Assembly: GCF_003437535.1 (NCBI RefSeq)
Contig: NZ_QSQT01000014.1
Coordinates: 1-64,000, forward strand
DNA length: 64,000 nucleotides
Origin: Phocaeicola plebeius
GTDB lineage: Bacteria > Bacteroidota > Bacteroidia > Bacteroidales > Bacteroidaceae
Direction of reading: 5' to 3'
A program made the position numbers and the translations under genes. This document shows, piece after piece, positions 50,974-60,088 of the stretch (position 1 is its first letter; each line of letters opens with the position of its first letter). The notes beneath the pieces were generated by a model. It ran no database searches. It was not told the DNA's origin and was given only the letters and a program-made list of their open reading frames with translations.

Positions 50974-52518
50974 ATGAATCAAACAAAAGGGCATCCAAAA
51001 GGACTTTATTTACTCTTCGTAACTGAGATGTGGGAACGGTTCAGTTACTACGGCATGCGCGCGCTGTTCATGCTTTACATGGTACAGGCGTTGCTTTTCG
51101 ACAAGGAAATGGCTTCACAAGTGTATGGCAGTTACACGGGGCTGGTGTATCTCACCCCGCTCATCGGCGGATACATTGCCGACCGCTACTGGGGCAACCG
51201 GCGATCCATCGTGGTTGGCGCACTGACCATGGCACTCGGTCAGTTCCTTCTATTCCTCAGTGCCTGCTATTTTCAGGAGGTAGCATTGGCCAAATACCTG
51301 ATGTTTTGCGGACTGGGACTGCTGATTTTAGGAAACGGTTTTTTCAAACCCAATATCTCGACCATGGTGGGACGGCTCTATACACCCGATGACAACCGCA
51401 AGGACTCGGCCTTCACCATCTTCTATATGGGAGTGAACGTAGGCTCTACCCTCGCCCCGCTGGTATGCGGACTCGTAGGAAACACCGGACATCCGGAGGA
51501 CTTCAAATGGGGATTCTTAGCTGCCTGCATCGGCATGATACTGGGAGCAACCGCATTCCAGATTTTCAAGAACAAATACATATGCGACCCCGATGGCAAT
51601 CCAGTAGGTGTTGCCCCACAAAGAAGCGCATCAACCGCACAGCAATCAGAAACTTCTTCGCAGAAGTCCACTTCGCGCACCCTTCTGATGCTCGGAAGCA
51701 CCCTCCTGCTTACCTTGCTTTTCTCCATCAACTGGAATGCAGACAGCGCGCACCTGTTTGCCGATGCCGATTGGATTGGTTCACTGATTTACGCCACTAC
51801 CGTCGTCATGCCGGTGATTATCATTACTGATCACTCACTGAACCGACATGAAAAGTTGCGTATCGGAGTGATTTACATCATTGCATTTTTCGTTATCTTC
51901 TTCTGGGCAGCCTACGAACAGGCCGGTGCTTCACTCACCTTCTTTGCCGACGAACAGACCGACCGCCACATCGGAGGATGGGAAATGCCAGCTGCCTACT
52001 TCCAATCGTTCAACCCTATTATGATTGTGACACTGGCCCCAATCTTTGCAGCAGTATGGTCATTCTTGGGTAAAAGAGGCATTGAGCCAAGTTCTCCCCG
52101 CAAGCAAGCCATCGGACTGGGATTGTTAGCGTTAGGCTATCTGTTTATTGCCTTCGGAGTGAAAGATATTGAGCCGGGTGTGAAAGTCAGCATGGTATGG
52201 CTCACCGGTCTTTATCTGATTCACACCATGGGCGAACTCTGTCTGGCCCCTATCGGACTTTCATTGGTGTACAAACTGTCACCAGCCCGTTTTTCTTCAT
52301 TGCTGATGGGTGTATGGTACCTGAGTACCTCGGCTGCCAACAAGTTTGCTGGTCTGCTGAGCGGTTACTATCCGGAACATGGGGTAAGCAAAAGTTTCAT
52401 GGGCTATCCCATTGAAAATCTGTTCGACTTCTTCATGCTTTTCGTGTTCATGAGCGGATCAGCTGCCGTTATCCTTTTCCTGCTCTCAGGAAAATTGAAG
52501 AAAATGATGGAAGTATAA
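50974..52518 (+). CDS. POT/PTR-family proton-coupled oligopeptide transporter
   Basis: A 514-residue major-facilitator transporter with about 14 membrane segments. The POT signature is clear: EMWERFSYYGMRALFMLYM in helix 1 (the ExxERFxYY motif), GGYIADRYWGNRRSIVVG between helices 2 and 3, and FFKPNISTMVGRLY near helix 4/5. A hydrophilic loop of about 30 residues (near 205-235; PQRSASTAQQSETSSQKSTS) lies in the centre. It imports di- and tripeptides with protons. It is a single gene with its own promoter, convergent with the thioredoxin lipoprotein. Confidence 0.93.
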   Translation: MNQTKGHPKGLYLLFVTEMWERFSYYGMRALFMLYMVQALLFDKEMASQVYGSYTGLVYLTPLIGGYIADRYWGNRRSIVVGALTMALGQFLLFLSACYFQEVALAKYLMFCGLGLLILGNGFFKPNISTMVGRLYTPDDNRKDSAFTIFYMGVNVGSTLAPLVCGLVGNTGHPEDFKWGFLAACIGMILGATAFQIFKNKYICDPDGNPVGVAPQRSASTAQQSETSSQKSTSRTLLMLGSTLLLTLLFSINWNADSAHLFADADWIGSLIYATTVVMPVIIITDHSLNRHEKLRIGVIYIIAFFVIFFWAAYEQAGASLTFFADEQTDRHIGGWEMPAAYFQSFNPIMIVTLAPIFAAVWSFLGKRGIEPSSPRKQAIGLGLLALGYLFIAFGVKDIEPGVKVSMVWLTGLYLIHTMGELCLAPIGLSLVYKLSPARFSSLLMGVWYLSTSAANKFAGLLSGYYPEHGVSKSFMGYPIENLFDFFMLFVFMSGSAAVILFLLSGKLKKMMEV

Positions 52519-52540
52519 AGAACTTACTTCACATACCCAT

Positions 52541-52582
52541 AAAAAACGCGAGCCTCTCTGTAAAAAGGTCCGCGTTTCTTTT
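52541..52582. terminator. Bidirectional terminator between POT and thioredoxin lipoprotein genes
   Basis: AAACGCG (52544-52550) pairs with CGCGTTT (52571-52577), with A- and T-rich flanks on both sides. Confidence 0.8.
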
Positions 52583-52611
52583 ATAATAAGTTCTTACTTT
52601 AAAGAAACTGA

Positions 52612-53712
52612 TTATTTCATCAGTTCTGCAAGTTTTGCTTCCAAGTCCTCACCACGCAAGTCACGGGCTACGATTGTACCGTCTTTTGAAACCAGCAAAG
52701 TAGCCGGGATGGCACGCACGCCATACAAAGCCGCACCTTCACACTGCCAACCTTTCAGGTCAGACATCTGCGGCCAAGTGATGTTCAAATCTTTGATTGC
52801 CTTCTTCCAGCTTTCTACATCGTTATCCAAAGATACACCTACAATGCCGAAGCCTTTTGCCTTATATTTTGCATAAGCAGCTACTACATTCGGCATTTCC
52901 ATGCGGCAAGGTCCGCACCAGCTGGCCCAGAAATCAATCAGTGTATAGTTGTTGGCAGCAATGAAGTCAGACAATTTCACCGGTTTGCCTTCTGGCGTAT
53001 TCAGCGTAAAATCGATAAATTTCTTTCCTACAGCTGTCTTAGCCACTGTCTCTACATGTTCCTTCAAAGCCTTTACCTCTTCATTTTCAGCAAAAGCAGC
53101 CGGAACTTTTTCCAGCAAAGGCTGTACTTTTTCTACTTCAAAAGAAGAACCGAACATGGTCAGCAAGTGTACCCCTGCGGCACTAGCAATATTCTCAGAC
53201 ACGAGCTGATAAATACTGTCCATACCTTCTGTCTCTTTCTTGTCGAGTACTTCCATCAGTGAATCACGCTGAACTTCAGTCAGCAAGGTATCACCCTTAA
53301 TCTTCTGATACATGTCATTCATTTCCTTACCAATCTTCTGGTATTCATCCATGAATTTCTGATAAGTATCGTTGTTGGGTGTTCCTGAAATACGGCTTTC
53401 CATCGGGCTCAGATTTACCTGAATGTTTCCTTTTTCTACAAACACCATGGCAGCCATACGGGCATCTCCCTTCATGTAAGTTACAAAACGAGATACAGCC
53501 ACTGAATCGGGAGTTCCCTTAAACTCAAAAGTACCGTTTTTTACAACTACAGAATCCAGTGCTTCAAAACCTTCTTCTGTCTGTTTCTGCAAGAATACGG
53601 TATCGCCATCGGCCACACCTTCGGCTGTACCCTTAATGATATAGCCTGCTTTTTCCTGACAAGCAGCCAAAGACATCAGTCCGGCTGCTGCAAATAATAC
53701 AATTTTTTTCAT
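52612..53712 (-). CDS. Thioredoxin-like lipoprotein with DUF4369
   Basis: A 366-residue lipoprotein (lipobox SLAAC, Cys18). The N-terminal part (about 24-115; GYIIKGTAEGVADGDTVFLQK) is a DUF4369 beta-sandwich; a helical linker follows, then a TlpA/ResA-like thioredoxin domain (about 230-366) with the active site WASWCGPC (near 262-269) and the cis-Pro in VRAIPATLLVSKDG. It should reduce periplasmic disulfides, for example in apocytochrome or receptor maturation. No cytochrome gene is directly beside it. Confidence 0.88.
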   Translation of the reverse strand: MKKIVLFAAAGLMSLAACQEKAGYIIKGTAEGVADGDTVFLQKQTEEGFEALDSVVVKNGTFEFKGTPDSVAVSRFVTYMKGDARMAAMVFVEKGNIQVNLSPMESRISGTPNNDTYQKFMDEYQKIGKEMNDMYQKIKGDTLLTEVQRDSLMEVLDKKETEGMDSIYQLVSENIASAAGVHLLTMFGSSFEVEKVQPLLEKVPAAFAENEEVKALKEHVETVAKTAVGKKFIDFTLNTPEGKPVKLSDFIAANNYTLIDFWASWCGPCRMEMPNVVAAYAKYKAKGFGIVGVSLDNDVESWKKAIKDLNITWPQMSDLKGWQCEGAALYGVRAIPATLLVSKDGTIVARDLRGEDLEAKLAELMK

Positions 53713-53788
53713 TTTATACGTTTATTCCGGTTTTTGTTGAAAATAACGTGGGCAAAGATAATCGTTTCAGAGGAAACAGCCCTATTTT

Positions 53789-54472
53789 TTACAAAAGAAA
53801 AAGCACACAGCAAAGCAGATAAGCACCGCGACATACTTCATCCGGCAATCCAGCATAATCTGTCAGCCCGCTGAACTCCAGCGAAGAGAAAAAAAGCGTA
53901 ATGAAAAGAAGCACGACAAAGTACGTAGCCCGGTTCTTGTAAAGATAAGCCATTCCTTCTACTACATCCGAATCGTCTAGATAGGAATCAGAAGCAAAAC
54001 CATACACGATAGAAGGCAGAGCTACCCCTAACGAACACACTCCCCAGAATCCATCGGCCAACGGAGAATCAGACAACGTACCGATGGCACTACGCACCGT
54101 ATTCCAAGGACCAAAAGCCAGCAAGACACACAGTCCGACGTACACTAAAAAAGTGACGGCAGCCAGTCCCATTCCACGTTTCTCCTTTCGGGAAAATTTT
54201 CGGGTGCCCGACACCATCCTGTGACAGGCATCACCCAATCCGGAATGGAGAAATAGGCCTCCTCCAAAGAAAAGACACACCACGGCCTGAAATACGGGAG
54301 AAAGAATATAATCATCTAAAAGCGTACGCAAGAGCCATCGCAGTCCTTCGTCACTCAAAAGACTGCGTACACCTTCCCACTCATAAATACTGCCGGTCCA
54401 TGACAACAAGGCAGCCAGCAAAAACAGCAACAGGAAGCAGGTGGCCGGATGCAGATTGAATTTATTCTTCAT
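53789..54472 (-). CDS. Polytopic membrane protein, AbgT-like N-terminus, function unknown
   Basis: A 227-residue membrane protein with about five to six hydrophobic segments (residues 12-30, 60-80, 108-128, 145-160, 185-205, 210-227). The start NKFNLHPATCFLLLFLLAALLSW resembles the beginning of AbgT-type transporters, but the protein is much shorter than a full AbgT and lacks its later parts, so it may be a truncated or distinct family. Its start overlaps the response-regulator stop by 11 bp, so it is likely controlled together with the two-component pair upstream. Confidence 0.6.
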   Translation of the reverse strand: MKNKFNLHPATCFLLLFLLAALLSWTGSIYEWEGVRSLLSDEGLRWLLRTLLDDYILSPVFQAVVCLFFGGGLFLHSGLGDACHRMVSGTRKFSRKEKRGMGLAAVTFLVYVGLCVLLAFGPWNTVRSAIGTLSDSPLADGFWGVCSLGVALPSIVYGFASDSYLDDSDVVEGMAYLYKNRATYFVVLLFITLFFSSLEFSGLTDYAGLPDEVCRGAYLLCCVLFLL

Positions 54473-55184
54473 CGGGTTCCAGATTGTCGATGTCAAGTAT
54501 GCGCAGCTCAAACGCACGTGTTACCAGGCGACAGGCATTGACTCCAGTCCGTTCATCAGAGCGGAACAACCGGTTTACAAGTTCATTCTGCCTTTTCTCA
54601 ATCGATTTTACACCAAAAGGCATACCTTTAAGGTTGGTTATCATTTCTTTGGTATAGCCCAGTGCCAGATGACGGAGAAGTCGTTCGTCGTACTCGTCAA
54701 TGTCATAATCGATAATTGCCTCCTGACGACGCTGTTCCACTTCCACCGTCTGCATGAAACGGGCTACAATCTTTTCCAGTATCGGCTCGTTAAATACCAT
54801 CTTCTTTCCATCCATGACGGCCTGCACATCGGTCGCAGTCAACAGTTCACCGGTCTTCAAGATGATGCCTACTGCCCCAGCCCGAAGCGCATCCACCCAA
54901 AGTTTCTCGTTCAGAATTTCTCCGGTGAAAATAAGCACCTTCAGCTCCGGACGTTCCCGATGAAGACGGGCGCAAATCTCCACGCCAATGGTGGTAGAAC
55001 CTCCCAACCCCAAGTCAAGCAACACCATATCGGGCGTACATGTCTCCATCAATTTCCAGAACTCTTCCTCGGTCATGGCCGTACCAATGACCTCCGCATT
55101 CGGTATTTCGTGACGGAAAATTTCTTCCGTTCCCTTTAATTCCAGTTTGACATCTTCTACTATGACAACCTTAAACTTCTCCAT
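54462..55184 (-). CDS. Response regulator with C-terminal HTH
   Basis: A 240-residue response regulator. The receiver domain (about 1-125) has Glu10-Asp11, the phospho-accepting Asp57 in PDMVLLDLGLGGS, Thr86-type FTGE and Lys109-type ILKTGE. The C-terminal part (about 160-235; LLRHLALGYTKEMITNLKGMPFGVKSIEKRQNELVNRLF) looks like a LuxR/NarL-type HTH. The very large sensor kinase gene ends 31 bp upstream, making this its cognate partner by position. Confidence 0.88.
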   Translation of the reverse strand: MEKFKVVIVEDVKLELKGTEEIFRHEIPNAEVIGTAMTEEEFWKLMETCTPDMVLLDLGLGGSTTIGVEICARLHRERPELKVLIFTGEILNEKLWVDALRAGAVGIILKTGELLTATDVQAVMDGKKMVFNEPILEKIVARFMQTVEVEQRRQEAIIDYDIDEYDERLLRHLALGYTKEMITNLKGMPFGVKSIEKRQNELVNRLFRSDERTGVNACRLVTRAFELRILDIDNLEPDEE

Positions 55185-55215
55185 TTTGTCTTGATTTTAT
55201 GTTCATTCTAATTCG

Positions 55216-58200
55216 TTATTTCTTTTGTCTAAACGGCAAGGTAAACCACACACTGAATCCCTTTCCTCCTTCTCCCTGCCAAGGATTGGCATTGATACGG
55301 CAGCCTCTTCGCCCGCCATACTCGTCATGGTCACGGATAACCTGCTTGCACACCAAGTACTCTGTGCCCGCCAGCCGTTGTCCGTCACCCGAGGGACACA
55401 TCCGCTCTCTGTCGGGATAAAACAAGGCATTCAGTTCCTCTTGAGAGTAAGTCCGTCGCATATCAATGAAATCCACGCGCACAAAACCGTTTTCAGCTTT
55501 CGCTACCAAGCGCAAGATTCCGGAAACCTCATAACGCACTGCCTCATCAATCAGATTTTCGAGCAGGAAAAGCAACAAAACCCGGTCGCCCGTTACCCAT
55601 AGTGAAGGTACATCCATCTGCCATTCCAGCGTAAAATTACGCTTGCGCATCACCTTGCGCAAATATTTCTCCGCACCCTCTGCCAGCTCGGCTACCCCCA
55701 CTTCCGTACGACGGAAAGTAACCTCCTCCAGCTGACGCGAAGCACACGAACTGAGGAGCGTAAATATATCCTTGTAATACCCCACCAGTTCCGACATATT
55801 CTCCAACAACTCCGTCCGTTGTGCGGCCGTAACCTCACCGTTTAATTTATCGGCCACTTGCTTGATTCGGCTCGGATAATAGATTGTTTCATGCTTGATG
55901 GTAGAAAGGCAGTTGTCGAGCACCATATTCTGCACATGCAGTTGATTCTCCTCAAAGAGTGAACGACGGGCCTCATCCTGAGCCAGTTCAATGTCATGAA
56001 ACTTCCGGTTCACCTGTACAATGGCATTATACAAAATAACCGCCAGATAGTTACATACCATTTCAACCAGCAAACGGTCTTCTTCCCGACTATAGGCACG
56101 TGCCAGCTTCAAAGCCAATACTCCCACGCAATGTTTGTCGCCTCCTGTTTCTACCCACAAAGGCAGGAAACTCCATTTCATGACACCGCTCCACTGCATC
56201 TGCCCCGAATCGTAACACCGCTGAAGACGTTCATGCAATTCTTCCTCATTCTCTTCCGTGGCAAAACATGCCGTTTTCAGGTGAGTGGTTTCCTCGTCAT
56301 ACACAGCCAATGCCAGATTCTCCAGCAGCAGCATCTCGTTCAACTCGTTAAACATGCTACGGACAATCCGGTCCAGCACCTCATCACCGAGTCCTTCCGT
56401 ACAAGAGGCAGCCGAAAAGATGGTACGGTTCACCACAAATACCTGCTCCATGTTGTAACGATAATGCAAACGATGACGAAGATAAAGTGCATAATAGGCT
56501 ACCAGGCATCCGCAAACCAGCAACACGAACAAAGACAAGGCAATACGCTTGTTGCTGGCCGAGCGCTGCATCTGTAAGCAATACTCCTCCAAAGAATTAT
56601 CCTTGCTCAAACGTTTGTAAAGAGCCGCGTAAGCCGCATTATTATAGCGATATTTCCGGAAATCTTTTACGGCCAATGAAGCCACAGCTGCCTCATTACG
56701 CACATCCAGCAAAATAAAATAATCCGTATCGAACGACTGGGCCAGCCAAGTCAACTCAGCCCCCTCTCCTTCACTCTCCAGCCGAAGCAACGGACCGCTT
56801 TTTCCCGAATAACGAAGATAATGGGCATTCATATAATACAATACACTGTCAGCTAATACCAGCGCTGTAGCATGGTCGCCGTTCACATTGCACTCATACA
56901 CCCAATTGGCATAGTCATTGGCAATGGCCAGCAAACTGTCATACGGAGCCACCTTTTCATTGTTGACCGTATGCGTGGCAGACTCCGGTTTAGAAGAACA
57001 GGCCATTCCCAGCAACAGGCACAAACCTATCCACAAAAGTCCGACCATCCGCCGCGCTCCTTTGGGCAAACGGAAAGAGAAGCGACTGCCTTTTCCTGGC
57101 GTACTTTGTATGTCGAACCGGCAAACCGCAAACAAGCTGTTCGTCTTCCGGTACTTTTCAATAATTCCCTTACAATTCATCAGTCCGAAACCATGCCCCT
57201 TCTGTCGTTGCAACTCTGCCGTATCCGTGGCAGTATCCATACCGATGGCTCCAGAATCGTACACTTTCTCTCCCAGGATACACATACGGTCCTTTTCCGA
57301 AAGACCCGGTCCGTTATCTTCCACGGCAATCTCCACATAGTCGGGTGTTTCTTCTGCGGAAAGGCTCACTTTTCCACCTTCCTGCGTATATTTACGGGCA
57401 TTTTCCACCAGCGTATTCATCATAAAGAGTGTCAATGCTTTATCTGCTTTCACACAGGCCGTCGTTTCTCCCACGGTCAGTGTCTGTTTTTTCAGTTCGA
57501 ACGAACGACGCCCCTTGGCAATCATTGCAAACAACTCCTGCAACTCAAAGTTTTCAATGTTCAGACTTAGCGTACCCTGCCGCATCTTAATCCATAAAGC
57601 CAGGATATCGTTGTATTCATTTATTTTGGTCACCAGCTCATCGATATAGCCTAACTTCCCCTGCTGTATAACTTCTGCATTCGCTGCCGGAAGTGTACGG
57701 AGCTTCCGTACCTCGTTTACCATACGGTCAATATAAGGTACGATTCCTGTCACAATCGACAAACACGCCTTTTTCACTTCATTCTGACGCTTGTTCTCCA
57801 TCAGGTGAAGCTCGTGGACGTACTGTTCTTTTTCCAGTCTCTGCTGTTCCTCACCTAACGAAACCAGGTTCATGCCATGTTCCAGCGTCCAGGCCAGGTA
57901 AGGTAATAGCAATCGGATAAGTGTCTGCTCCTCCTTCCGCACAGGAACTGCAAACCACATCCACAGTTTTCCTACAATCACCTCCCTGTCGGGTAATTGA
58001 AGGTCGTACACCAACGAAGGGCCCTCATGCAATTCCCCGGTTTCTTCTTCCGTCTCTTCCTCATCGCAGAATGTAATGCACACGTCACGCACCCCAAACA
58101 ATTCCGACAGCTCCGGTTTCATCACCTTCACTACGGCATCGGCCACCTCTTCCCGGCTGGTTGCCGAAACAGGTACCGCTCCCGTAATCTGTTGACAAAG

Positions 58201-59640
58201 TCCTAAAATGCGTTTGAGTTCCGTGAGATACATCGTATTCTTCACCCTCCAGGAACGGTTCAGCCAGACAAACAATACGACCAGCACCAGAAAACCCGCC
58301 GCCACAAGCCACAGCAGCACATTCAGCTGTCCGGTCTCCTTTTCCAATGCCAGGAAACGGCTTTCCAATTCCTTATCCTGCCGGGTGTAGTCCAGAATAT
58401 CCAGGTACACATTGCGGTTATAATCCGATTCCGCCTTGCATCCCATGGCAGAATACGTACGACTCAGCTGTTCCCGCAACCGGGCTATCCATTCGGGTAC
58501 CGTATTGATGCCCTCGTCATTAATCCATTTCAATTCGATGGAAGTACCGTCTCCCGGCAAATAGGCCTGCAAACGGTCGAGCGAATCCTTGCAATGATAA
58601 TATTTCTCGTGATGCAGATTAACATAATTCAAAGCTCTCTTCAAATTGACCAAAGCCTTTTCGGGCTGTCCCGTATAATTATAGAATGTTGCAATGGTAC
58701 GATAAGTGCCCGAAATCTGATACCAGTCACCATAACGCTTAAACAAGCCCAACGCATCTTTGGCAAAGACCAGCGGCAGACTGTCCACCGGCAAGTTATC
58801 CGGATTGACCAGGCGGAGCATACCCGCCCTCTTCTCGCTCAGCAACAGACGGTTGCTTCGGAACACTAACAACTCAGCCATAGCCTGAAGCGCATTGGCC
58901 TCGAAATAAGTATATCCCCTGAGTTGGGCCACCTGCAGACACTGCACCAGATAGCCAAATTCTCCAATGGTCACTTCTTCACGTGTAGGCGCCTCGTACA
59001 TACCACCCGACCCGCGCATATACGCATAGTACAGCCATTGGGCCGTGTCGTTTTTCAAAGCCTCTTCCGGCACGGCATTGATAGCCTGCATGGACTCCTT
59101 GTCCTGCTGCAAATAATAATAATAAATTCCCGAAACAATATAAAACTCCGAAAGCGCATAACTCAACCGACCTTCCAAACCGTTCTTTTCAAGCGAAGAA
59201 CGATCCTCATTAAGACGCCGGATGCGTTGCAATGCACTGTTATGATAATCGTAGAACTCCTTGTTCATGGAAGTACGCTGACAGATTTTCATCATCCCGA
59301 CATCGGCCACCAGACGCTCAATCTCGTTGTTACTGGTTTCTGAAGCCTTTCGGAACAAACGGGCTGCATGCTCGAAGTCCATCCGCATGAATGCACAAAA
59401 CCCCATGTTGTTCAATGCCTCTGCCCTGCCCGACGCATAGCCGTCGGACAATTTCCAGGCTTCCGCAGCTGCCTTAGAAGATAAAGAAAGATCCTTGTAA
59501 CGGGCCTCATACGCCACGCGGTTCAATGAATCCACGTGTGCATACATCCTCTGATGTACCGGACGTTTGCACGAAAGCCACAGCATACCACACACGGCAC
59601 ACATCACACACACCAGTCCAATCTTCCGAAATCTCTTCAT
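55216..59640 (-). CDS. Giant double sensor histidine-kinase-like protein (DUF5112/DUF5113 type)
   Basis: A 1474-residue single chain made of two sensor-kinase-like halves. Half 1: lipoprotein-like start (WLSC, Cys24), TPR periplasmic domain (about 30-430), transmembrane helix (437-460), GAF-like region, dimerisation helix CLSIVTGIVPYIDRM with Gly632 at the His position, and an intact ATPase with N-box VENA (Asn747), EDNGPG (about 771) and GHGFGLMN (about 812). Half 2: second signal/anchor (863-880), short periplasmic part, transmembrane helix (1030-1053), GAF-like region, H-box CLSTIKHETIYYPSRI with His1250, and an ATPase-like end lacking the key N-box Asn (Glu1366). Start 59640 fits the signal; one lies 54 bp upstream. 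The response regulator follows. Confidence 0.85.
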   Translation of the reverse strand: MKRFRKIGLVCVMCAVCGMLWLSCKRPVHQRMYAHVDSLNRVAYEARYKDLSLSSKAAAEAWKLSDGYASGRAEALNNMGFCAFMRMDFEHAARLFRKASETSNNEIERLVADVGMMKICQRTSMNKEFYDYHNSALQRIRRLNEDRSSLEKNGLEGRLSYALSEFYIVSGIYYYYLQQDKESMQAINAVPEEALKNDTAQWLYYAYMRGSGGMYEAPTREEVTIGEFGYLVQCLQVAQLRGYTYFEANALQAMAELLVFRSNRLLLSEKRAGMLRLVNPDNLPVDSLPLVFAKDALGLFKRYGDWYQISGTYRTIATFYNYTGQPEKALVNLKRALNYVNLHHEKYYHCKDSLDRLQAYLPGDGTSIELKWINDEGINTVPEWIARLREQLSRTYSAMGCKAESDYNRNVYLDILDYTRQDKELESRFLALEKETGQLNVLLWLVAAGFLVLVVLFVWLNRSWRVKNTMYLTELKRILGLCQQITGAVPVSATSREEVADAVVKVMKPELSELFGVRDVCITFCDEEETEEETGELHEGPSLVYDLQLPDREVIVGKLWMWFAVPVRKEEQTLIRLLLPYLAWTLEHGMNLVSLGEEQQRLEKEQYVHELHLMENKRQNEVKKACLSIVTGIVPYIDRMVNEVRKLRTLPAANAEVIQQGKLGYIDELVTKINEYNDILALWIKMRQGTLSLNIENFELQELFAMIAKGRRSFELKKQTLTVGETTACVKADKALTLFMMNTLVENARKYTQEGGKVSLSAEETPDYVEIAVEDNGPGLSEKDRMCILGEKVYDSGAIGMDTATDTAELQRQKGHGFGLMNCKGIIEKYRKTNSLFAVCRFDIQSTPGKGSRFSFRLPKGARRMVGLLWIGLCLLLGMACSSKPESATHTVNNEKVAPYDSLLAIANDYANWVYECNVNGDHATALVLADSVLYYMNAHYLRYSGKSGPLLRLESEGEGAELTWLAQSFDTDYFILLDVRNEAAVASLAVKDFRKYRYNNAAYAALYKRLSKDNSLEEYCLQMQRSASNKRIALSLFVLLVCGCLVAYYALYLRHRLHYRYNMEQVFVVNRTIFSAASCTEGLGDEVLDRIVRSMFNELNEMLLLENLALAVYDEETTHLKTACFATEENEEELHERLQRCYDSGQMQWSGVMKWSFLPLWVETGGDKHCVGVLALKLARAYSREEDRLLVEMVCNYLAVILYNAIVQVNRKFHDIELAQDEARRSLFEENQLHVQNMVLDNCLSTIKHETIYYPSRIKQVADKLNGEVTAAQRTELLENMSELVGYYKDIFTLLSSCASRQLEEVTFRRTEVGVAELAEGAEKYLRKVMRKRNFTLEWQMDVPSLWVTGDRVLLLFLLENLIDEAVRYEVSGILRLVAKAENGFVRVDFIDMRRTYSQEELNALFYPDRERMCPSGDGQRLAGTEYLVCKQVIRDHDEYGGRRGCRINANPWQGEGGKGFSVWFTLPFRQKK

Positions 59641-59719
59641 AAACACGTTCGTACAAGTCCACACAAATGTACGAAGTTCCCCTTTAATAAGCACCCCGCC
59701 GTGTGATAAAAAAACAAAA

Positions 59720-59764
59720 GAGAGATTATAGCGTGCATCTTAACCGCACCGGCTATAACCTCTC
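59720..59764 (-). terminator. Terminator after the histone-H1-like gene
   Basis: GAGAGATTATAGC (59720-59732) pairs with GCTATAACCTCTC (59752-59764), with an inner GTGC/GCAC stem. On the minus strand it is followed by TTTTGTTTTTTT. Confidence 0.88.
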
Positions 59765-59795
59765 TCCCTCAGACATGAGTCCGTCTTGAAACTAT

Positions 59796-59972
59796 TTATT
59801 TTTTTGACTCTTCCAGAGATACTTTTCTAAATTCTTTCAAAACTTTTTCCAACTCCAAGGATGCCTTACGGGCACGAGTTCCTGCAGCTTTGTTTCCTTT
59901 TTCAGCCTGCAATTCAGCATCTGCAACCAAAGCAGCATTCAATTCTTTGATTTTTGCAATTAATTCGTTCAT
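59796..59972 (-). CDS. Small histone-H1-like DNA-binding protein
   Basis: A 58-residue lysine- and alanine-rich protein: MNELIAKIKELNAALVADAE at the start and KGNKAAGTRARKASLELEKV in the middle, ending in KVSLEESKK. This is the small 'histone H1' family (Hc1-like) common in Bacteroidota; KAAGTRARKASLE is its hallmark segment. It is probably a nucleoid-associated protein. The frame ends with TAA at 59796-59798 and begins at ATG 59970-59972. A strong terminator follows. Confidence 0.85.
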   Translation of the reverse strand: MNELIAKIKELNAALVADAELQAEKGNKAAGTRARKASLELEKVLKEFRKVSLEESKK

Positions 59973-60088
59973 AATTCTGACTATAATTTAAATTAAACGT
60001 ATTCAAAGTAAATACAATTCCCTCAATGTGATAACTTTACCCTCTCTTTTTTTGCATCTTTTAATACAAAAATCTGCAGATTATGCAA

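Noticed and set aside
55216..59640. Double kinase as two genes joined by a sequencing error
   Set aside because: One uninterrupted frame runs through both halves, the junction contains no extra stop or repeat, and I recall DUF5112/DUF5113 proteins of this size in Bacteroides.
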